In this document: one piece after another, positions 43,746 to 53,883 of the stretch
Layout: the number at the start of each line of letters is the position of its first letter
How positions within the stretch are numbered: the first letter of the stretch is position 1
Assembly (NCBI GenBank): GCA_917880885.1
Contig: OU862912.1
Span: 50,269,117-50,333,116, forward strand
From: Limnephilus marmoratus
Taxonomy: Eukaryota > Arthropoda > Insecta > Trichoptera > Limnephilidae
Reading direction: 5' to 3'
DNA: 64,000 nt
Made by a program: the position numbers and the translations under genes
Notes under the pieces: model-generated
Databases searched by the model: none
The model's input: only the letters and a program-made list of their open reading frames with translations
Told to the model about the DNA's origin: nothing

Positions 43746-44206
43746 TATATAATATTTTCATAGCATTCAGTTGGTGAGAAAAATCTCGATTTTGACAATT
43801 TTATTTAGGTATAAATACTTAATTTTTCGATCACGTTTCCTCTTAAATTTTGATTGGTAGCCGAGGATCCGCGGACCATGTAGCCGTCAAATAAAATTCT
43901 TAAATAGCTGAATAATCTTGTTACACGTCTTGGACGAGGTTACAATAAAGATATCAAAGGTCCGCCTCAATATCCTAAACATAGGCTTGAATATACCCAT
44001 GTAAAACATTTGAAGGCCACAGGCTTATAATAAGGAATGTCACATTTTTTTAAGTTTTGAGAAACCCAAATATTTTCTTTGAGCATAACTATTTACCTAA
44101 AAGAAAAACGCATGGACGTTCTACGGACGATCATCAGTAATCGCGTATGTCAATATGTATTCTTGATATAACATGGAACTGTGGTCGTTTTAGATTGTTT
44201 TGTTAA

Positions 44207-44704
44207 CCCTCCGTGCACCAGGTGAGTAAAAATCTTTTCCCAAACGAGGTTAACAAAACAGACGTACATATGAGATAAACTACCCTCTCAGGTTGTGTAA
44301 ACAATGTATATTTATTATAAGCAATAATTATCAGCCTGAAACACTCGTCTACATTGAAAAAATCTTCCGAGAAAAGATACTTGCCGCCAACGGGACTTGA
44401 ACCCGTGTCCTTCTGATGAAAAATATATTTCTATATCTTTCCTGTGTTTAATTTAACATAGGAAATATGTATTTGTATATCTTTTTATCAACGCGTCGTA
44501 CGAGGTGGAGTGCGATACCGATACGCACTTTAGGGGCGTGTAACTTGGCGGTTGGACTGACTGATCAACACTCAACACTGATCGGAACGGCAACGTCGCA
44601 ATTCCAGCTTCTGAGAATTCGAACTTCGGCACTATCACAGTTGTGAAATTATTGCGATTTTTTAAGAACTGGGGTTTGTCACACCCCACCTGGTACACGG
44701 AGGG
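44207..44704. mobile_element. piggyBac-like MITE, 498 bp
   Basis: Perfect TTAA on both sides (44203-44206 and 44705-44708). Ends CCCTCCGTGCACCAGGTG and inverted CACCTGGTACACGGAGGG differ by a single base. Both the CCC start and the TTAA target are piggyBac hallmarks. It is non-coding, so a partner must supply transposase. It carries part of a tRNA-like sequence. The family is also seen at 3767 and 5562. Confidence 0.88.
44384..44420 (-). repeat. tRNA-like 3' half inside the piggyBac-like MITE
   Basis: On the minus strand: GGACACGGGTTCAAGTCCCG, then TTGGCGGCAAG. A perfect T-arm (CGGGTTCAAGTCCCG) with B box, but no D-arm or anticodon arm. Possibly a SINE remnant trapped in the MITE. Confidence 0.6.
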
Positions 44705-44839
44705 TTAAGTTAACAATACGCTGTGAAAGGTTTTAAGGAAAAATTCGGCAAAAACGTTTTAGTTGGTTTGGACTTTTATATCTGTATTATCTATTGGCCT
44801 ATGACCTTCATTCATATAAATTTAATCATACGAATTTCG

Positions 44840-45250
44840 GTTGTCGATGCATGGGTAATGCGAAATATTGCTCCGTATTCCTGCGTAATGCGTCATGTTT
44901 ACAAATGCCGCAAAGAATGCAAGTCTGATGAAAGCATAATGAGTAAGATTAAGAAAGGGACCCTAAGATGGTTTGGGCATGCAGAGCGAATGAACGAAGA
45001 AAGGAGTAAGGAGAATATATGACCCAAATATGAATGGTAGAAGAAGTCGTGGATGCCCGAGGAAGACGCACAATCAAGTAAATCAGATACTTATGTCGGG
45101 CCATATCAAGTGTAAGAATAATAGAGATTTTGTGTGAGACGCTATATGAATGTGTTTGAGGCAAAGCGTGTGTGCCAAGATCGAGTTGTTCGCCGGTCCG
45201 TCCTTTCTGCCTACTCCTGCGGGTTATGGCATGATGGTTAGTTAGTTAGT
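44840..45250 (+). pseudogene. LINE C-terminal scrap with GTTAGTTAG tail
   Basis: GTLRWFGHAERMNEERSKEN, a stop, then GRRSRGCPRKTHNQVNQILM in another frame, then the CAKIELFAGPSFLP version of the tail, and TGATGGTTAGTTAGTTAG. Same family as 24.1-24.7 and 38.5-38.9 kb. Confidence 0.75.
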
Positions 45251-45609
45251 ATTCCCGCGTGTGTGGGGCATTTTCGTTTCTCAAAGATCGAACGAAATAA
45301 ATTGATTGTGACTTACAAGCGGTGTAAGAAGTCTATGGATCGTGCGTACGACTTTTTTCAATTCTAAGAGCTTCGTTAGTTCAAATAAGCCAGTAACTTT
45401 GCATAACGAACGACATCATTCAAAAATATATGTAAATCGACGATTAACCGAAACTTATCTTATACTATATCGTCGGTCGGTGTACCTGTTAACAATTGTT
45501 GACCGTTTTGTTTTTGTGTTTTTAATGCGCCATTTAATTTAAAAATCAAAATATTATTTTATTTTATTTTATTTTTTAACTTTATAATTAAAATCACAAA
45601 TTGCAATAC
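45251..45609. other. No gene seen
   Basis: No motif. TTTTATTTTATTTTATTTTT lies at about 45556-45576. Confidence 0.35.
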
Positions 45610-46047
45610 TTAAGGTTAAACGCATTCACAGATGGCGCCAATTAAATTATTGAGGTTTTTAATACTTTTTGCACGTTTTGCTTTAAAATATTGAGGTGAA
45701 TTAATTGTTTGCGCCCGTGCATATTTAATATGAATATAAATAACTAGTTTTGTCCATAAACAAACCCAAATATTTCAAAAAAGGCTGAAAAATTCAATTT
45801 TGTATCGGTAACTTAATCCAATTTTGTATTTTTCAGCCTTTCTTGAAAGATTTGGGTTTGTTTATGGACAAAACTATTTATTTATATTCATATTAAATAT
45901 GCACGGGCGCAAACAATTAATTCACCTCAATATTTTAAAGCAAAACGTGCAAAAAGTATTAAAAACCAAAAATAATAATTAAATTGGCGCCACCTGTGAA
46001 TGCGTATAACGTACGTTAATAATAACGTACGTGAAGTTTAACCTTAA
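45610..46047. mobile_element. Foldback element with about 190 bp arms
   Basis: Left arm CTTAAGGTTAAACGCATTCA ... TGGCGCCAATTAAATTA ... TGCACGTTTTGC ... GTTTATGG... is mirrored on the right from 45835 to 46046. The right arm carries about 30 extra bases made of two inverted AACGTACGTTA units. The loop (about 45795-45830) reads TTCAATTTTGTATCGGTAAC. No ORF. Confidence 0.8.
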
Positions 46048-46333
46048 TTAAATGACGGCAATATTAGCGAAACTCAATCGAAACTCTGGAGGCACGAAAA
46101 TCAGAAAAAAATATTGGCACCTCTGGGACTCGAACCCAGGACCTTCTGCTGTCATGACAACAGCTCTACCAACTGAGCTAAGGTGTCTATATCCAATTCG
46201 GTCACTTTTAACTGTTTCATACTTCGACTAAGAACTACCAACATTATCTTCATTTTCTTAACGCACATATTATTGGCTGCTGTCTCCAGATTTTCGATTG
46301 AGTTTAGCTAATATTGTCTTCGTTTAATTAAAT
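46045..46333. mobile_element. TIR element carrying a tRNA-like sequence
   Basis: Ends are inverted copies of about 45 bp: TTAATTAAATGACGGCAATA, then TTAGCGAAACTCAATCG, on the left; CGATTGAGTTTAGCTAATAT, then TGTCTTCGTTTAATTAA, on the right. Both continue with CTCTGGAG / CTCCAGA. The left end abuts the foldback element. A third copy of this terminus lies at 61399-61430, next to the YqaJ relic. Confidence 0.7.
46116..46187 (-). tRNA. tRNA-like sequence, probably a pseudogene
   Basis: 72 bases. D-arm GCTCAGTTGGTAGAGC and T-arm CTGGGTTCGAGTCCCAG are perfect. The A box (TTAGCTCAGTTGG) and B box (GGTTCGAGTCC) are canonical. The acceptor pairs six of seven (GACACCT with AGGTGCC). The anticodon arm folds as GCTGT-TGTCATG-ACAGC, which places G instead of T before the anticodon, so no amino acid can be assigned safely. 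Its place between inverted repeats argues for a mobile tRNA-derived unit, not a working tRNA gene. Confidence 0.6.
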
Positions 46334-46689
46334 TTAATAACGTTATTAGTTCAGCAAGTACTTTAGTTTTTATTATTGTGCCATTAATATAAGGCGCAGG
46401 GAAAACAGATTTCAAAGGACCCCACATAATAGAGTATTTACTGTCACAATTATTTTCTCAGCAAATTGCTTTAACCGTTAATAAATCAATTTGGACACCT
46501 TCAAAAACTGAAATGTAGAATCATTTAAATAACTCGTCTCAAAATGGTTTAACCACAAATGGCCTTGTAAGCCGAAACAGCTGTCACAATAATAAAAACT
46601 AAAATACTAGCAGAGTTAATAACATAATTAAATTTAATTTCAAAAATTCTTTTGAAATAATACAAATTGTTGACTGTAAATGAATACCT

Positions 46690-47030
46690 GACAAGAGTTC
46701 CAGTTCCAATTAGGTTATGTTGTGAGCTGTGAGGCTGAATGTAGTGGGGAGGGAAAGGATATGGGGAGAAGAAGGTGGGGAAGTACCCGACTATTCAGAT
46801 CTGGTCACCAAACACGGCTAAAGCCATTTCAAGAAACGTTTCAATTCTGATTGGTGGTCTTATACCAGGGCGACACTGAGAGTATCTTCTACTCTGAAAC
46901 GTCCCGCTAATAAACTATGTATTATTTTAAATAAATAAATTGTGAAATAACACAAATTAATCAAATAAAATTTATTTTCCCGCGACGGGATTCGATCCGC
47001 AAACATTGGTAACTGACCACTGACGACGGA
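46690..47030 (-). mobile_element. tRNA-headed SINE, copy 8
   Basis: CTATTCAGATCTGGTCACCA, GCCATTTCAAGAAACGTTTC, TATACCAGGGCGACACTGAG, then AAATTAATCAAATAAAATTT-like junction text and a degraded head with GGGATTCGATCC. Confidence 0.75.
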
Positions 47031-48108
47031 CTTGGTCAATATCGTATAATTTTATCGATAGTCCATGCTAGACTTCAGATCTCGCGAAGTTTTACTGCTT
47101 TAGATTATTAGAAAACTAAGAGTTCTTAGTAATCTACCTGATTAGACAGCCATTACGCAAGGTACCAGTGTTTTCAATCAGATGTTGCATAGCATGTTAC
47201 AAAATAATACATTTTTATAATTCATCTTGAAAACTAAAACACAAAAAAAAACCTTTGAAATGATTTTTCAATGATGATCGATTCATAGGTATGTGGTTCT
47301 GGTATTACTTAATAAATATAATGAACAAAATTGTGCAATTCGCTATATTGCATGAGGGGAGAATTATATTATGAAGTCGTCTCGTTATGCAACACTCATG
47401 CACCGGATGATGTACAGTGCTACGTAGGAACATACTTCAGAGATGATTATGCCACTGTAACTGACTGCAGGTGTAGGCTATGCAGATATGCCTATTTTTT
47501 TAAAGTTACAAGACTAATTAACTTGTGTTGCTTTTAAGTGAATAGTAGTTGGTACGGTATCGCTGTCTCAAAGTTCAATCGTGTCATGTGGTAAGTCCCA
47601 AATCCTTATCGTGTTTACGGGTCGCGCAATTACCTAGAGTTGACCCAAACAACGCACACTTATGCCTCGTTCTGACGTTTCCGTTTTAGTTGAACAACTG
47701 TTATTGAACGACAAAAATTGAACAAGATTTCGTTCATGCTTTTCAATTTAAATCGAACTGAACTTGTTAATCAAGATGACGTCAACTGAGATTATTAGTG
47801 TGTATGACTCTATAATTTCTGACATTTTGCGGAGCGATCTTGGGAATATGTTGTTGAAAAGGCACAAAAAAATTCGTATTTAATTCTGAATACATAATTG
47901 AATTAGATTCTTAATTAGATTCTATTCTAATACTGTTTTAAGACAGATGGTATTTAAATATTAGAACATACTAAAGAAGGGTACCTAGATCATATAATCT
48001 TAATCATCACTCAACTAAAAACTTGACCAACTTTGTTGAAAGAGTGTTCACACTTGTCAATAAGCTTTCTAGCGTCATTCAACTGAGAGTAGATCTTCTA
48101 AAATTAAA
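47031..48108. other. No gene seen
   Basis: A 68-residue frame at 47331-47537 has several cysteines but no recognised domain. Nothing else stands out. Confidence 0.4.
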
Positions 48109-48151
48109 AGGGAATAACCAGACAAAACCGGAAATACATCATATTTAAAAC

Positions 48152-48388
48152 TGTAGCTACCTGCGCTGTGAGAAGTACTTCCTTAAGAATTCAAATTCAA
48201 GCAATTCAAATTCCAATTCTTTTGAACAGCAAGCTGAAACAAATTGTACTGTTTATTATTTTTTTTAACTGTCACACTCCATATGTTGATAACATTGTGA
48301 AAATTTTAATGGCACATAAAAAAACTATCAACCGATGATTCTAGAGCTTTCTTTTAACTGTGTTTACGTAGCACGTTCAATTGCTACA
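48152..48388 (+). repeat. 5' LTR
   Basis: Begins TGTAGCTACCTGCGCTG and ends CACGTTCAATTGCTACA. It differs from the 3' LTR by one substitution (ACTTCCTTAAG against ACTTACTTAAG) and one T in a T-run, so insertion was recent. Confidence 0.92.
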
Positions 48389-48389
48389 T

Positions 48390-48404
48390 TGGTGACCCCG
48401 ACGT
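48390..48404 (+). promoter_or_regulatory. Primer binding site, tRNA-Trp type
   Basis: TGGTGACCCCGACGT starts one base after the LTR. As I recall the insect tRNA-Trp 3' end (ACGTCGGGGTCA plus CCA), it is an exact complement. A Trp primer is characteristic of the CsRn1 group. Confidence 0.75.
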
Positions 48405-48537
48405 TCACATTAGTGACCACGAAGTTTACATTTGTGAATCCGACAGTGAACACGACGCGTGCAAGTACGTCTACCGCGAGCACGTCGCGCACGAAATAAA
48501 CTCTTCGGTGATAAATTTCGCGCACCAATCATCATCA

Positions 48538-48696
48538 TGTCTCTTGTGAGCGGAACATCTGAGGACAGCCAGCAACCAATAACCAGCAACAAGCAACCAA
48601 CGACAAGTAACCAGCAACCCAACATCAGGAATCCACCGCCTGAGGTCAACCGAGTGGCAGTACGCATTCCGCCTTTTTGCCCTAATGACCCAGAAT
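48538..48696 (+). pseudogene. gag, 5' piece
   Basis: ATG at 48538 follows the leader. 53 codons start MSLVSGTSEDSQQPI, rich in Q, N and P, and end in FCPNDPEL, where the LINE T-run begins. The frame continues on the far side of the LINE at about 53884 (WFAMVERSFE). Phe-x-Pro-x-x-Pro followed by a tryptophan-phenylalanine pair is the usual start of the capsid region in this Gag family. Confidence 0.75.
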
Positions 48697-48926
48697 TATT
48701 TTTTTTTTTTTTTTTTTTATTTTTTTTTTATTTGTTTATCTTAGAATTGCTACATATTATAATTTTACTGGTCTTCCATTAAAAGCCTTAGCTTGTGGAT
48801 GGAAGAAGAGTTGACATTTCATATATTATGTACAAATACAGTCACGTGTACAGTTAATACAATGCAGTTAATACAGTTAATATATTTCATATAAGTACAA
48901 TCACTATTTATACTATCATCTACATA

Positions 48927-48959
<33 letters not shown>

Positions 48960-49030
48960 GTAGATGCAGTTAATACAGACACATGGCAATCAGACCCGTT
49001 AACTAAAATATGCAAACATATAATATGTAT

Positions 49031-52024
49031 TCAGTAAGAAGAAAAATAAGTATGATTTTTAGTGTGACATTCTCTAAAATACTTTTTGATGGAGTTCAAC
49101 AATTGAACTTTGTTCCTAATGCTTCTGATTTCTATTGGTAGGTTATTGAAAAATAATTTTCCTTGGTGAGTATAATGGTGTTGGGCAAAAGAAGTGTTTA
49201 ATTTGGGGCACACAAATACATGTTTAAGTCTAGTACGATTTTCAGTTATGAATGCGTATTTATCTTTTTCTTTTATAATTTGTACAATTGAATTTTTTAT
49301 AAATAAGTTTTTAAATGTTGGAACTTTGAATTCTTCGAATATGCGATCAGTTGGGAAGTCTAGAGGTTTTTTTAGTATAATTTTTATTATTAGTTTTTGA
49401 ACAATTTCTATGGGGGTCAGACTAGTTTTGTAAGCTGCTCCCCAACTGATAATGGCATACTGAAGAATAGACTGTACTAATGCGTAGTATATTGAGTATA
49501 GATTTTTCGTTGATAAGAAGTTTCTTATCCGTAAGAATATATGAATTAACTTCCTAACTCTTTTTATTGTATGGCCGATGTGATCTTTCCATTTTAGGTT
49601 TTTATCTATGATTATTCCAAGATATGTAATTTTATCCGCTATTTTCAGAAGTGAACATTTTTGTTGGCAGTGATTAGTATCGTGTTGTGCGAGAGAATGA
49701 TTATGTAAGAATATTTGAAGATTTGGAGGTACAATGTTAGTGTTAATTTCGAAAGGAATGACATATGTTTTATCACTATTTAACGACAAGAGGTTATTGT
49801 CAAACCATATTTTTAGATTATTTATGTCTTCTGTAGCTTTTAGATTAATTTTTTCCCAAGTTTTTTCTTTTATTAAAAGAACTGTATCATCGGCGTAAGA
49901 GATAATTTGGCCATGCAATGGTTGAATAAATATGTCGTTTACATACAAAATGAACAGTATTGGTCCAAGCACGGTGCCCTGTGGGATACCAAAATTTGAT
50001 GTTTCTTGGTCGCTAGTTTGGTCATTTATTTTAACAAATTGTGCACGATTGTTTAAATAACTTTCTATCCATTGAACGGCTTTATCATTGATGTTATTTA
50101 ATTTCAGTTTTTTGATAAGCTTTGCGTGTGAAATACTATCGAATGCTTTTCTTAGGTCTATGAATATTCCTGCGCATTTATTTCCTTCATCAAGTGCAGA
50201 GTATATAAATGATGTTACATTTGCTATTGCATCTTGTGTGCTTTTTGTTTTTAAGAATCCGAATTGATGGGAATGTAATATTTTATTGTTTTCTAGAAAA
50301 TCAACAACCCTTTTCTTCACAATCTTTTCAAATATTTTTGCTATATTCGATATTAGTGATATCGGTCGATAATTTGAAACATTTTGCGGGTCGCCGGTTT
50401 TAAAGATAGGGGATATTATAGATTTTTTATAATTTGTTGGGAATATGCCTTTAGTCAGACTGAGATTAATAAGGTGGTTTAGTGGTTTCAGTAGATACAT
50501 TTTCATTTCTTTAAGAATTTTCACAGAAATGTGGTCAAAACCTGGAGAGGATCCGTCTTTCATGCTTTCTATTACAAGTTGTATTTCAGTTTCAGTAGTT
50601 TTTTTTAAAGTGGATAGTGTATTTTGTTTTTGTGTATTAGTTGTTATAGGTTTAGGTGCGTGTACAGATTTAGAGATTTTTTCAGCGAGATTATTTCCTA
50701 CTTTAGAGAAATAAGAATTAAAAATGTTTGCTGTTAGTTTTGGGTCTTTGGATACATCTATGATATTATTTTCATGTTTTAAATATTTTATAGAATTATT
50801 TTTTTTCTTATTTTCAATCGCATAATTTACCGTTTTCCAAATAACTTTTAGATTGTTTTCTGAAGTAGAGATTATTTTTTTAAAGTAGTCGTCTTTACTT
50901 TTTTTAATTAAAGATGTTAATTTATTTCTATATTTTTTGAGAACTATCTTAGCATTTTCATCGTGTGGATTTTTAATTGTATTTTTATATAGCCTCTCTT
51001 TTTCTCTAATAGATTTTATTAGGCCACAAGTGATCCAAGGTTTTATACGTCTGAATTTTGAATTCGTGTATAATGAGACCTCTGTTGTGGAGGTTTCAAT
51101 ATGATCCATAAGTTGTTTTTCAAACATATTTGAGCATTGTTCGACATCGTTAGATTGTAGTATCGTACACCAAGTTTCTGCTTTCAATTTTTCCTCTAAA
51201 ATGGCAATATTTGTGGTTTTTTTAATAGTAATTGGAGCCTTAATTTGTGATTTTATTTCACTATCATACAATAATAAGCAAGTGTGGTGGTCAGTAATAT
51301 TCGTTTGCCAAACCATTGTTTTGATTTTATATAGGTTTTGTAATTTTATGTTTACCCAAATATGATCTAAGCAAGACGATTTTTGTCCGTGCATTTCTCT
51401 AGTATTTTTGTTTATGCATGATTTAAAATCTAATTCAGTCATACAATTTAGGAACTCATTTTTGAAAATATTTTCTGATTTTTCGTTAATGTTAATATTA
51501 AAATCACCCGCGATAAAACAGGTTTTATTTTTAAGCGGTAGTAAGATATTTTTCATTTGAGTTATAAAATGTGAAATATTTGATTCGTGTGTTCTGTAAA
51601 TGGCAATTATGTGATAAATATATTTATCGAGTTTAATTTCTATTTGAATACAGTTAGTCAGTAATATTGGGTGTTCTAAAATCGTGACAATACTGAATTT
51701 GGTGTGAACAAATATTGCGATTCCACTATTTTTATTAATATTTATTTTAGTTGGGATGTATGTATAGTTAGGAAGCTGAAAAGCTGGTGACTCATCATTT
51801 GTAAATGTCTCTGTTAATATTATACAGTCTGGTTGTAATATTAGGTTATTGATTTTAATAATAAATTCATCAAAATTTTGAAAAATACTACGAATATTTT
51901 GGTGTAATATGAATAAACCGTTAAATTTGTGTGGGAAAAATTCATTACAAGTCTCTGTGTTTGCACATTCGTATTCATGGATTTTGTAGAAATTTTCTAA
52001 TTGGCTAGCTATGAAATCATCCAT
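49031..52024 (-). CDS. LINE ORF2: endonuclease and reverse transcriptase, 997 aa
   Basis: N-terminal apurinic-type endonuclease blocks in order: LHQNIRS, CIILTET, IAIYRTHE, AGDFNIN, SCLDHIWVN, TDHHTC. The RT follows: SSPGFDHISVKILKE, NYRPISLISNIAKIFEKIV, IDLRKAFDSISHAKL, FGIPQGTVLGPILF, catalytic ISYADDTVL. The C-terminal YLGIIIDKNLKWKDHI and VQSILQYAIISWGA blocks follow. Length and domain order equal those of complete CR1/Jockey-group ORF2 proteins. All catalytic motifs I looked for are present. A relic of the same clade lies at 25.2-26.4 kb. The ATG at 52024 is the natural start; a short in-frame-shifted ORF just upstream is not supported. Confidence 0.93.
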   Translation of the reverse strand: MDDFIASQLENFYKIHEYECANTETCNEFFPHKFNGLFILHQNIRSIFQNFDEFIIKINNLILQPDCIILTETFTNDESPAFQLPNYTYIPTKININKNSGIAIFVHTKFSIVTILEHPILLTNCIQIEIKLDKYIYHIIAIYRTHESNISHFITQMKNILLPLKNKTCFIAGDFNININEKSENIFKNEFLNCMTELDFKSCINKNTREMHGQKSSCLDHIWVNIKLQNLYKIKTMVWQTNITDHHTCLLLYDSEIKSQIKAPITIKKTTNIAILEEKLKAETWCTILQSNDVEQCSNMFEKQLMDHIETSTTEVSLYTNSKFRRIKPWITCGLIKSIREKERLYKNTIKNPHDENAKIVLKKYRNKLTSLIKKSKDDYFKKIISTSENNLKVIWKTVNYAIENKKKNNSIKYLKHENNIIDVSKDPKLTANIFNSYFSKVGNNLAEKISKSVHAPKPITTNTQKQNTLSTLKKTTETEIQLVIESMKDGSSPGFDHISVKILKEMKMYLLKPLNHLINLSLTKGIFPTNYKKSIISPIFKTGDPQNVSNYRPISLISNIAKIFEKIVKKRVVDFLENNKILHSHQFGFLKTKSTQDAIANVTSFIYSALDEGNKCAGIFIDLRKAFDSISHAKLIKKLKLNNINDKAVQWIESYLNNRAQFVKINDQTSDQETSNFGIPQGTVLGPILFILYVNDIFIQPLHGQIISYADDTVLLIKEKTWEKINLKATEDINNLKIWFDNNLLSLNSDKTYVIPFEINTNIVPPNLQIFLHNHSLAQHDTNHCQQKCSLLKIADKITYLGIIIDKNLKWKDHIGHTIKRVRKLIHIFLRIRNFLSTKNLYSIYYALVQSILQYAIISWGAAYKTSLTPIEIVQKLIIKIILKKPLDFPTDRIFEEFKVPTFKNLFIKNSIVQIIKEKDKYAFITENRTRLKHVFVCPKLNTSFAQHHYTHQGKLFFNNLPIEIRSIRNKVQLLNSIKKYFRECHTKNHTYFSSY

Positions 52025-52474
52025 TTAAAATTAATTGAGTTGAGAGTTTCTATGGATATTACAATTTTATACTGAGATGTAATAGTTTTTGGTTTTGCTA
52101 TCTTTAATATAAAATTTTTCCAATTGTAAGATGTAATGTTTGGTAGATGATCGGTTTGGAGATTTTTTAGTTTAGTTTGGTTAGAATTAGAGCGTTTCAT
52201 GAATTCGGGGGAACGCGGCCGGTCTAGAGATTTACATATCCAGTATTCTTTACATTTATTCTGATGCTGATTTATAATTATTTTATAATATAATATTAAA
52301 AGTTTACATAATAAAAGTGATTATAGTATAAGAAATCATAATATAATAAGGACACAGGAAATATATTTGTTGTTCGTGGGACATATTAATTGTTTGTATT
52401 TCATTATGTTGATGTTCAGGAAATGACATTTCAGTTCGGTTGAGAGCGCTAATATCGTGGGAATGAGTAGATAG

Positions 52475-53530
52475 TCACAGTTTTGAAAGAGCCAATTCGG
52501 AATCTATGAGGATTGGTCGTGAATTGTCATCTTTTTTTATAAATATTAATCCGGATTTTGTCCAAACGTATTTGTACTTACAATTACAATCAGCTGCGAA
52601 CTGTCGCGTTAGATACCACAGTCGTTTGGCGTGCGGAGTCAGGAGTTCACTAACATAGATTGGCGAGCGGGGACCCGATAATCCTATTACGACATTATTC
52701 AGTTTATCAATGTTTTGTTCACAGGATCTGTTGTATGTTTTTATAGCGTTATGTAGTTGTTCTTTTAACGACGTTGAATTAAAACGAATTATCACTGTCC
52801 TGGATTTCATGTTTGGAGGAATATTTTTGTTTCGTGGAGTGACTCTATATATATTTTCTATGTCGCTGGTGTTGAGTTGGCAGTTCACTGTCTTGCTGAC
52901 GTTGAAGATGATGTCCTTCAGGGATTGAGTCGTTTCTTCTTTAAATTCCGGGATACCCCTTAATTCTAGACAAGTGTTATTTGATTCTCTGTTTCTCCTT
53001 TCTTGATCTCTCTCGATTTCCGTGATTCTTCTTTCTAATTCTTCATTTAGTTTAATCTCGGTGTTTTGCAATCTCATCCGTTGGTCCATTTTGTTGGAAT
53101 CATCTTGAATTGATTTTATTGTTGATTGTAGGGAAGACACTTCTTGTTCCAGTCGATCGACTTTGCTCAACGTTTGTTCAATTGCTTCGAATCTTTTTGT
53201 GAATTCATCTAACTTCGAATTGTTAAAGTCAACGGATTTTTTTATTTCTGCCATGTCTTCCTTCACTTGATTATTAAGAGTTTTTAGGGAGGCGAGTTCA
53301 GATGAAATTTTTTTAATTTCAATCATCACGTCTTCTATGGAATTGTTTGAAGTAGCCGTTGATTGAGGTGAGGTCTTGCAGGTTGGGCAGCGCCACGTTC
53401 TTCTTTTTTCATTGTTTGCTTTGCGAAACGTGGTTTCTGTTGTTCCTCCGCATTCATAATGGAATTGCTTACTGCAGGAGAAGCACGTGACACCATCGCT
53501 AATAGTTAGTTCGCATTTGGAGCAAAGCAT
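52475..53530 (-). CDS. LINE ORF1: PHD finger, coiled coil and FP-like C-terminal domain, 351 aa
   Basis: Residues 3-51 form a PHD-type zinc finger (C3, C6, C16, C19, H24, C27, C48, C51). Residues about 70-185 are a heptad-rich coiled coil (KKISSELASLKTLNNQVKED and onward). Residues about 190-350 resemble the C-terminal domain shared by many LINE ORF1 proteins and the baculovirus FP protein, with CLELRGIPEF, NIYRVTPRNK, RTVIIRFNS, and RLWYLTRQFA and YKYVWTKSGLIFIKKDD near the end. Such proteins bind the LINE RNA and form the particle that also holds ORF2. It is complete and free of stops. Confidence 0.88.
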   Translation of the reverse strand: MLCSKCELTISDGVTCFSCSKQFHYECGGTTETTFRKANNEKRRTWRCPTCKTSPQSTATSNNSIEDVMIEIKKISSELASLKTLNNQVKEDMAEIKKSVDFNNSKLDEFTKRFEAIEQTLSKVDRLEQEVSSLQSTIKSIQDDSNKMDQRMRLQNTEIKLNEELERRITEIERDQERRNRESNNTCLELRGIPEFKEETTQSLKDIIFNVSKTVNCQLNTSDIENIYRVTPRNKNIPPNMKSRTVIIRFNSTSLKEQLHNAIKTYNRSCEQNIDKLNNVVIGLSGPRSPIYVSELLTPHAKRLWYLTRQFAADCNCKYKYVWTKSGLIFIKKDDNSRPILIDSELALSKL

Positions 53531-53883
53531 ATTGAGAAAGGTTGGCCGCCTCTGGGTTGTTAAGCGCGTCGATTGGTATAGAGGTAAGTACGTAAGTATT
53601 GTCTTTCAGCTACAGCAGTAACGCAGGGCACTGTATTTGTAGGTAGCACTGAAATAATGATAACTCGGAACTGCACTTTTCGCTTTTGTAAAAATTGATT
53701 TTTTGAATGACGCACTATTAATATTTCGGAGCAAATATGACACCTACATTCAAATGAATTCACTGAAGAGTTTCGGAATGTTTAATGATATGCATATGAT
53801 ACGTATACTGTCAAAATGTTATAACTTTTGAGGAGCGAATGATAATGACTGTCACACTTGACTGTTGTTGTTGTTGTTTTTCT

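Noticed and set aside
46116..46187. Functional tRNA gene
   Set aside because: Acceptor mismatch, wrong base before the anticodon, and position between inverted repeats.
47331..47537. Cysteine-rich 68-residue ORF as a secreted peptide
   Set aside because: No signal peptide, no regular cysteine spacing, and no neighbouring gene structure.
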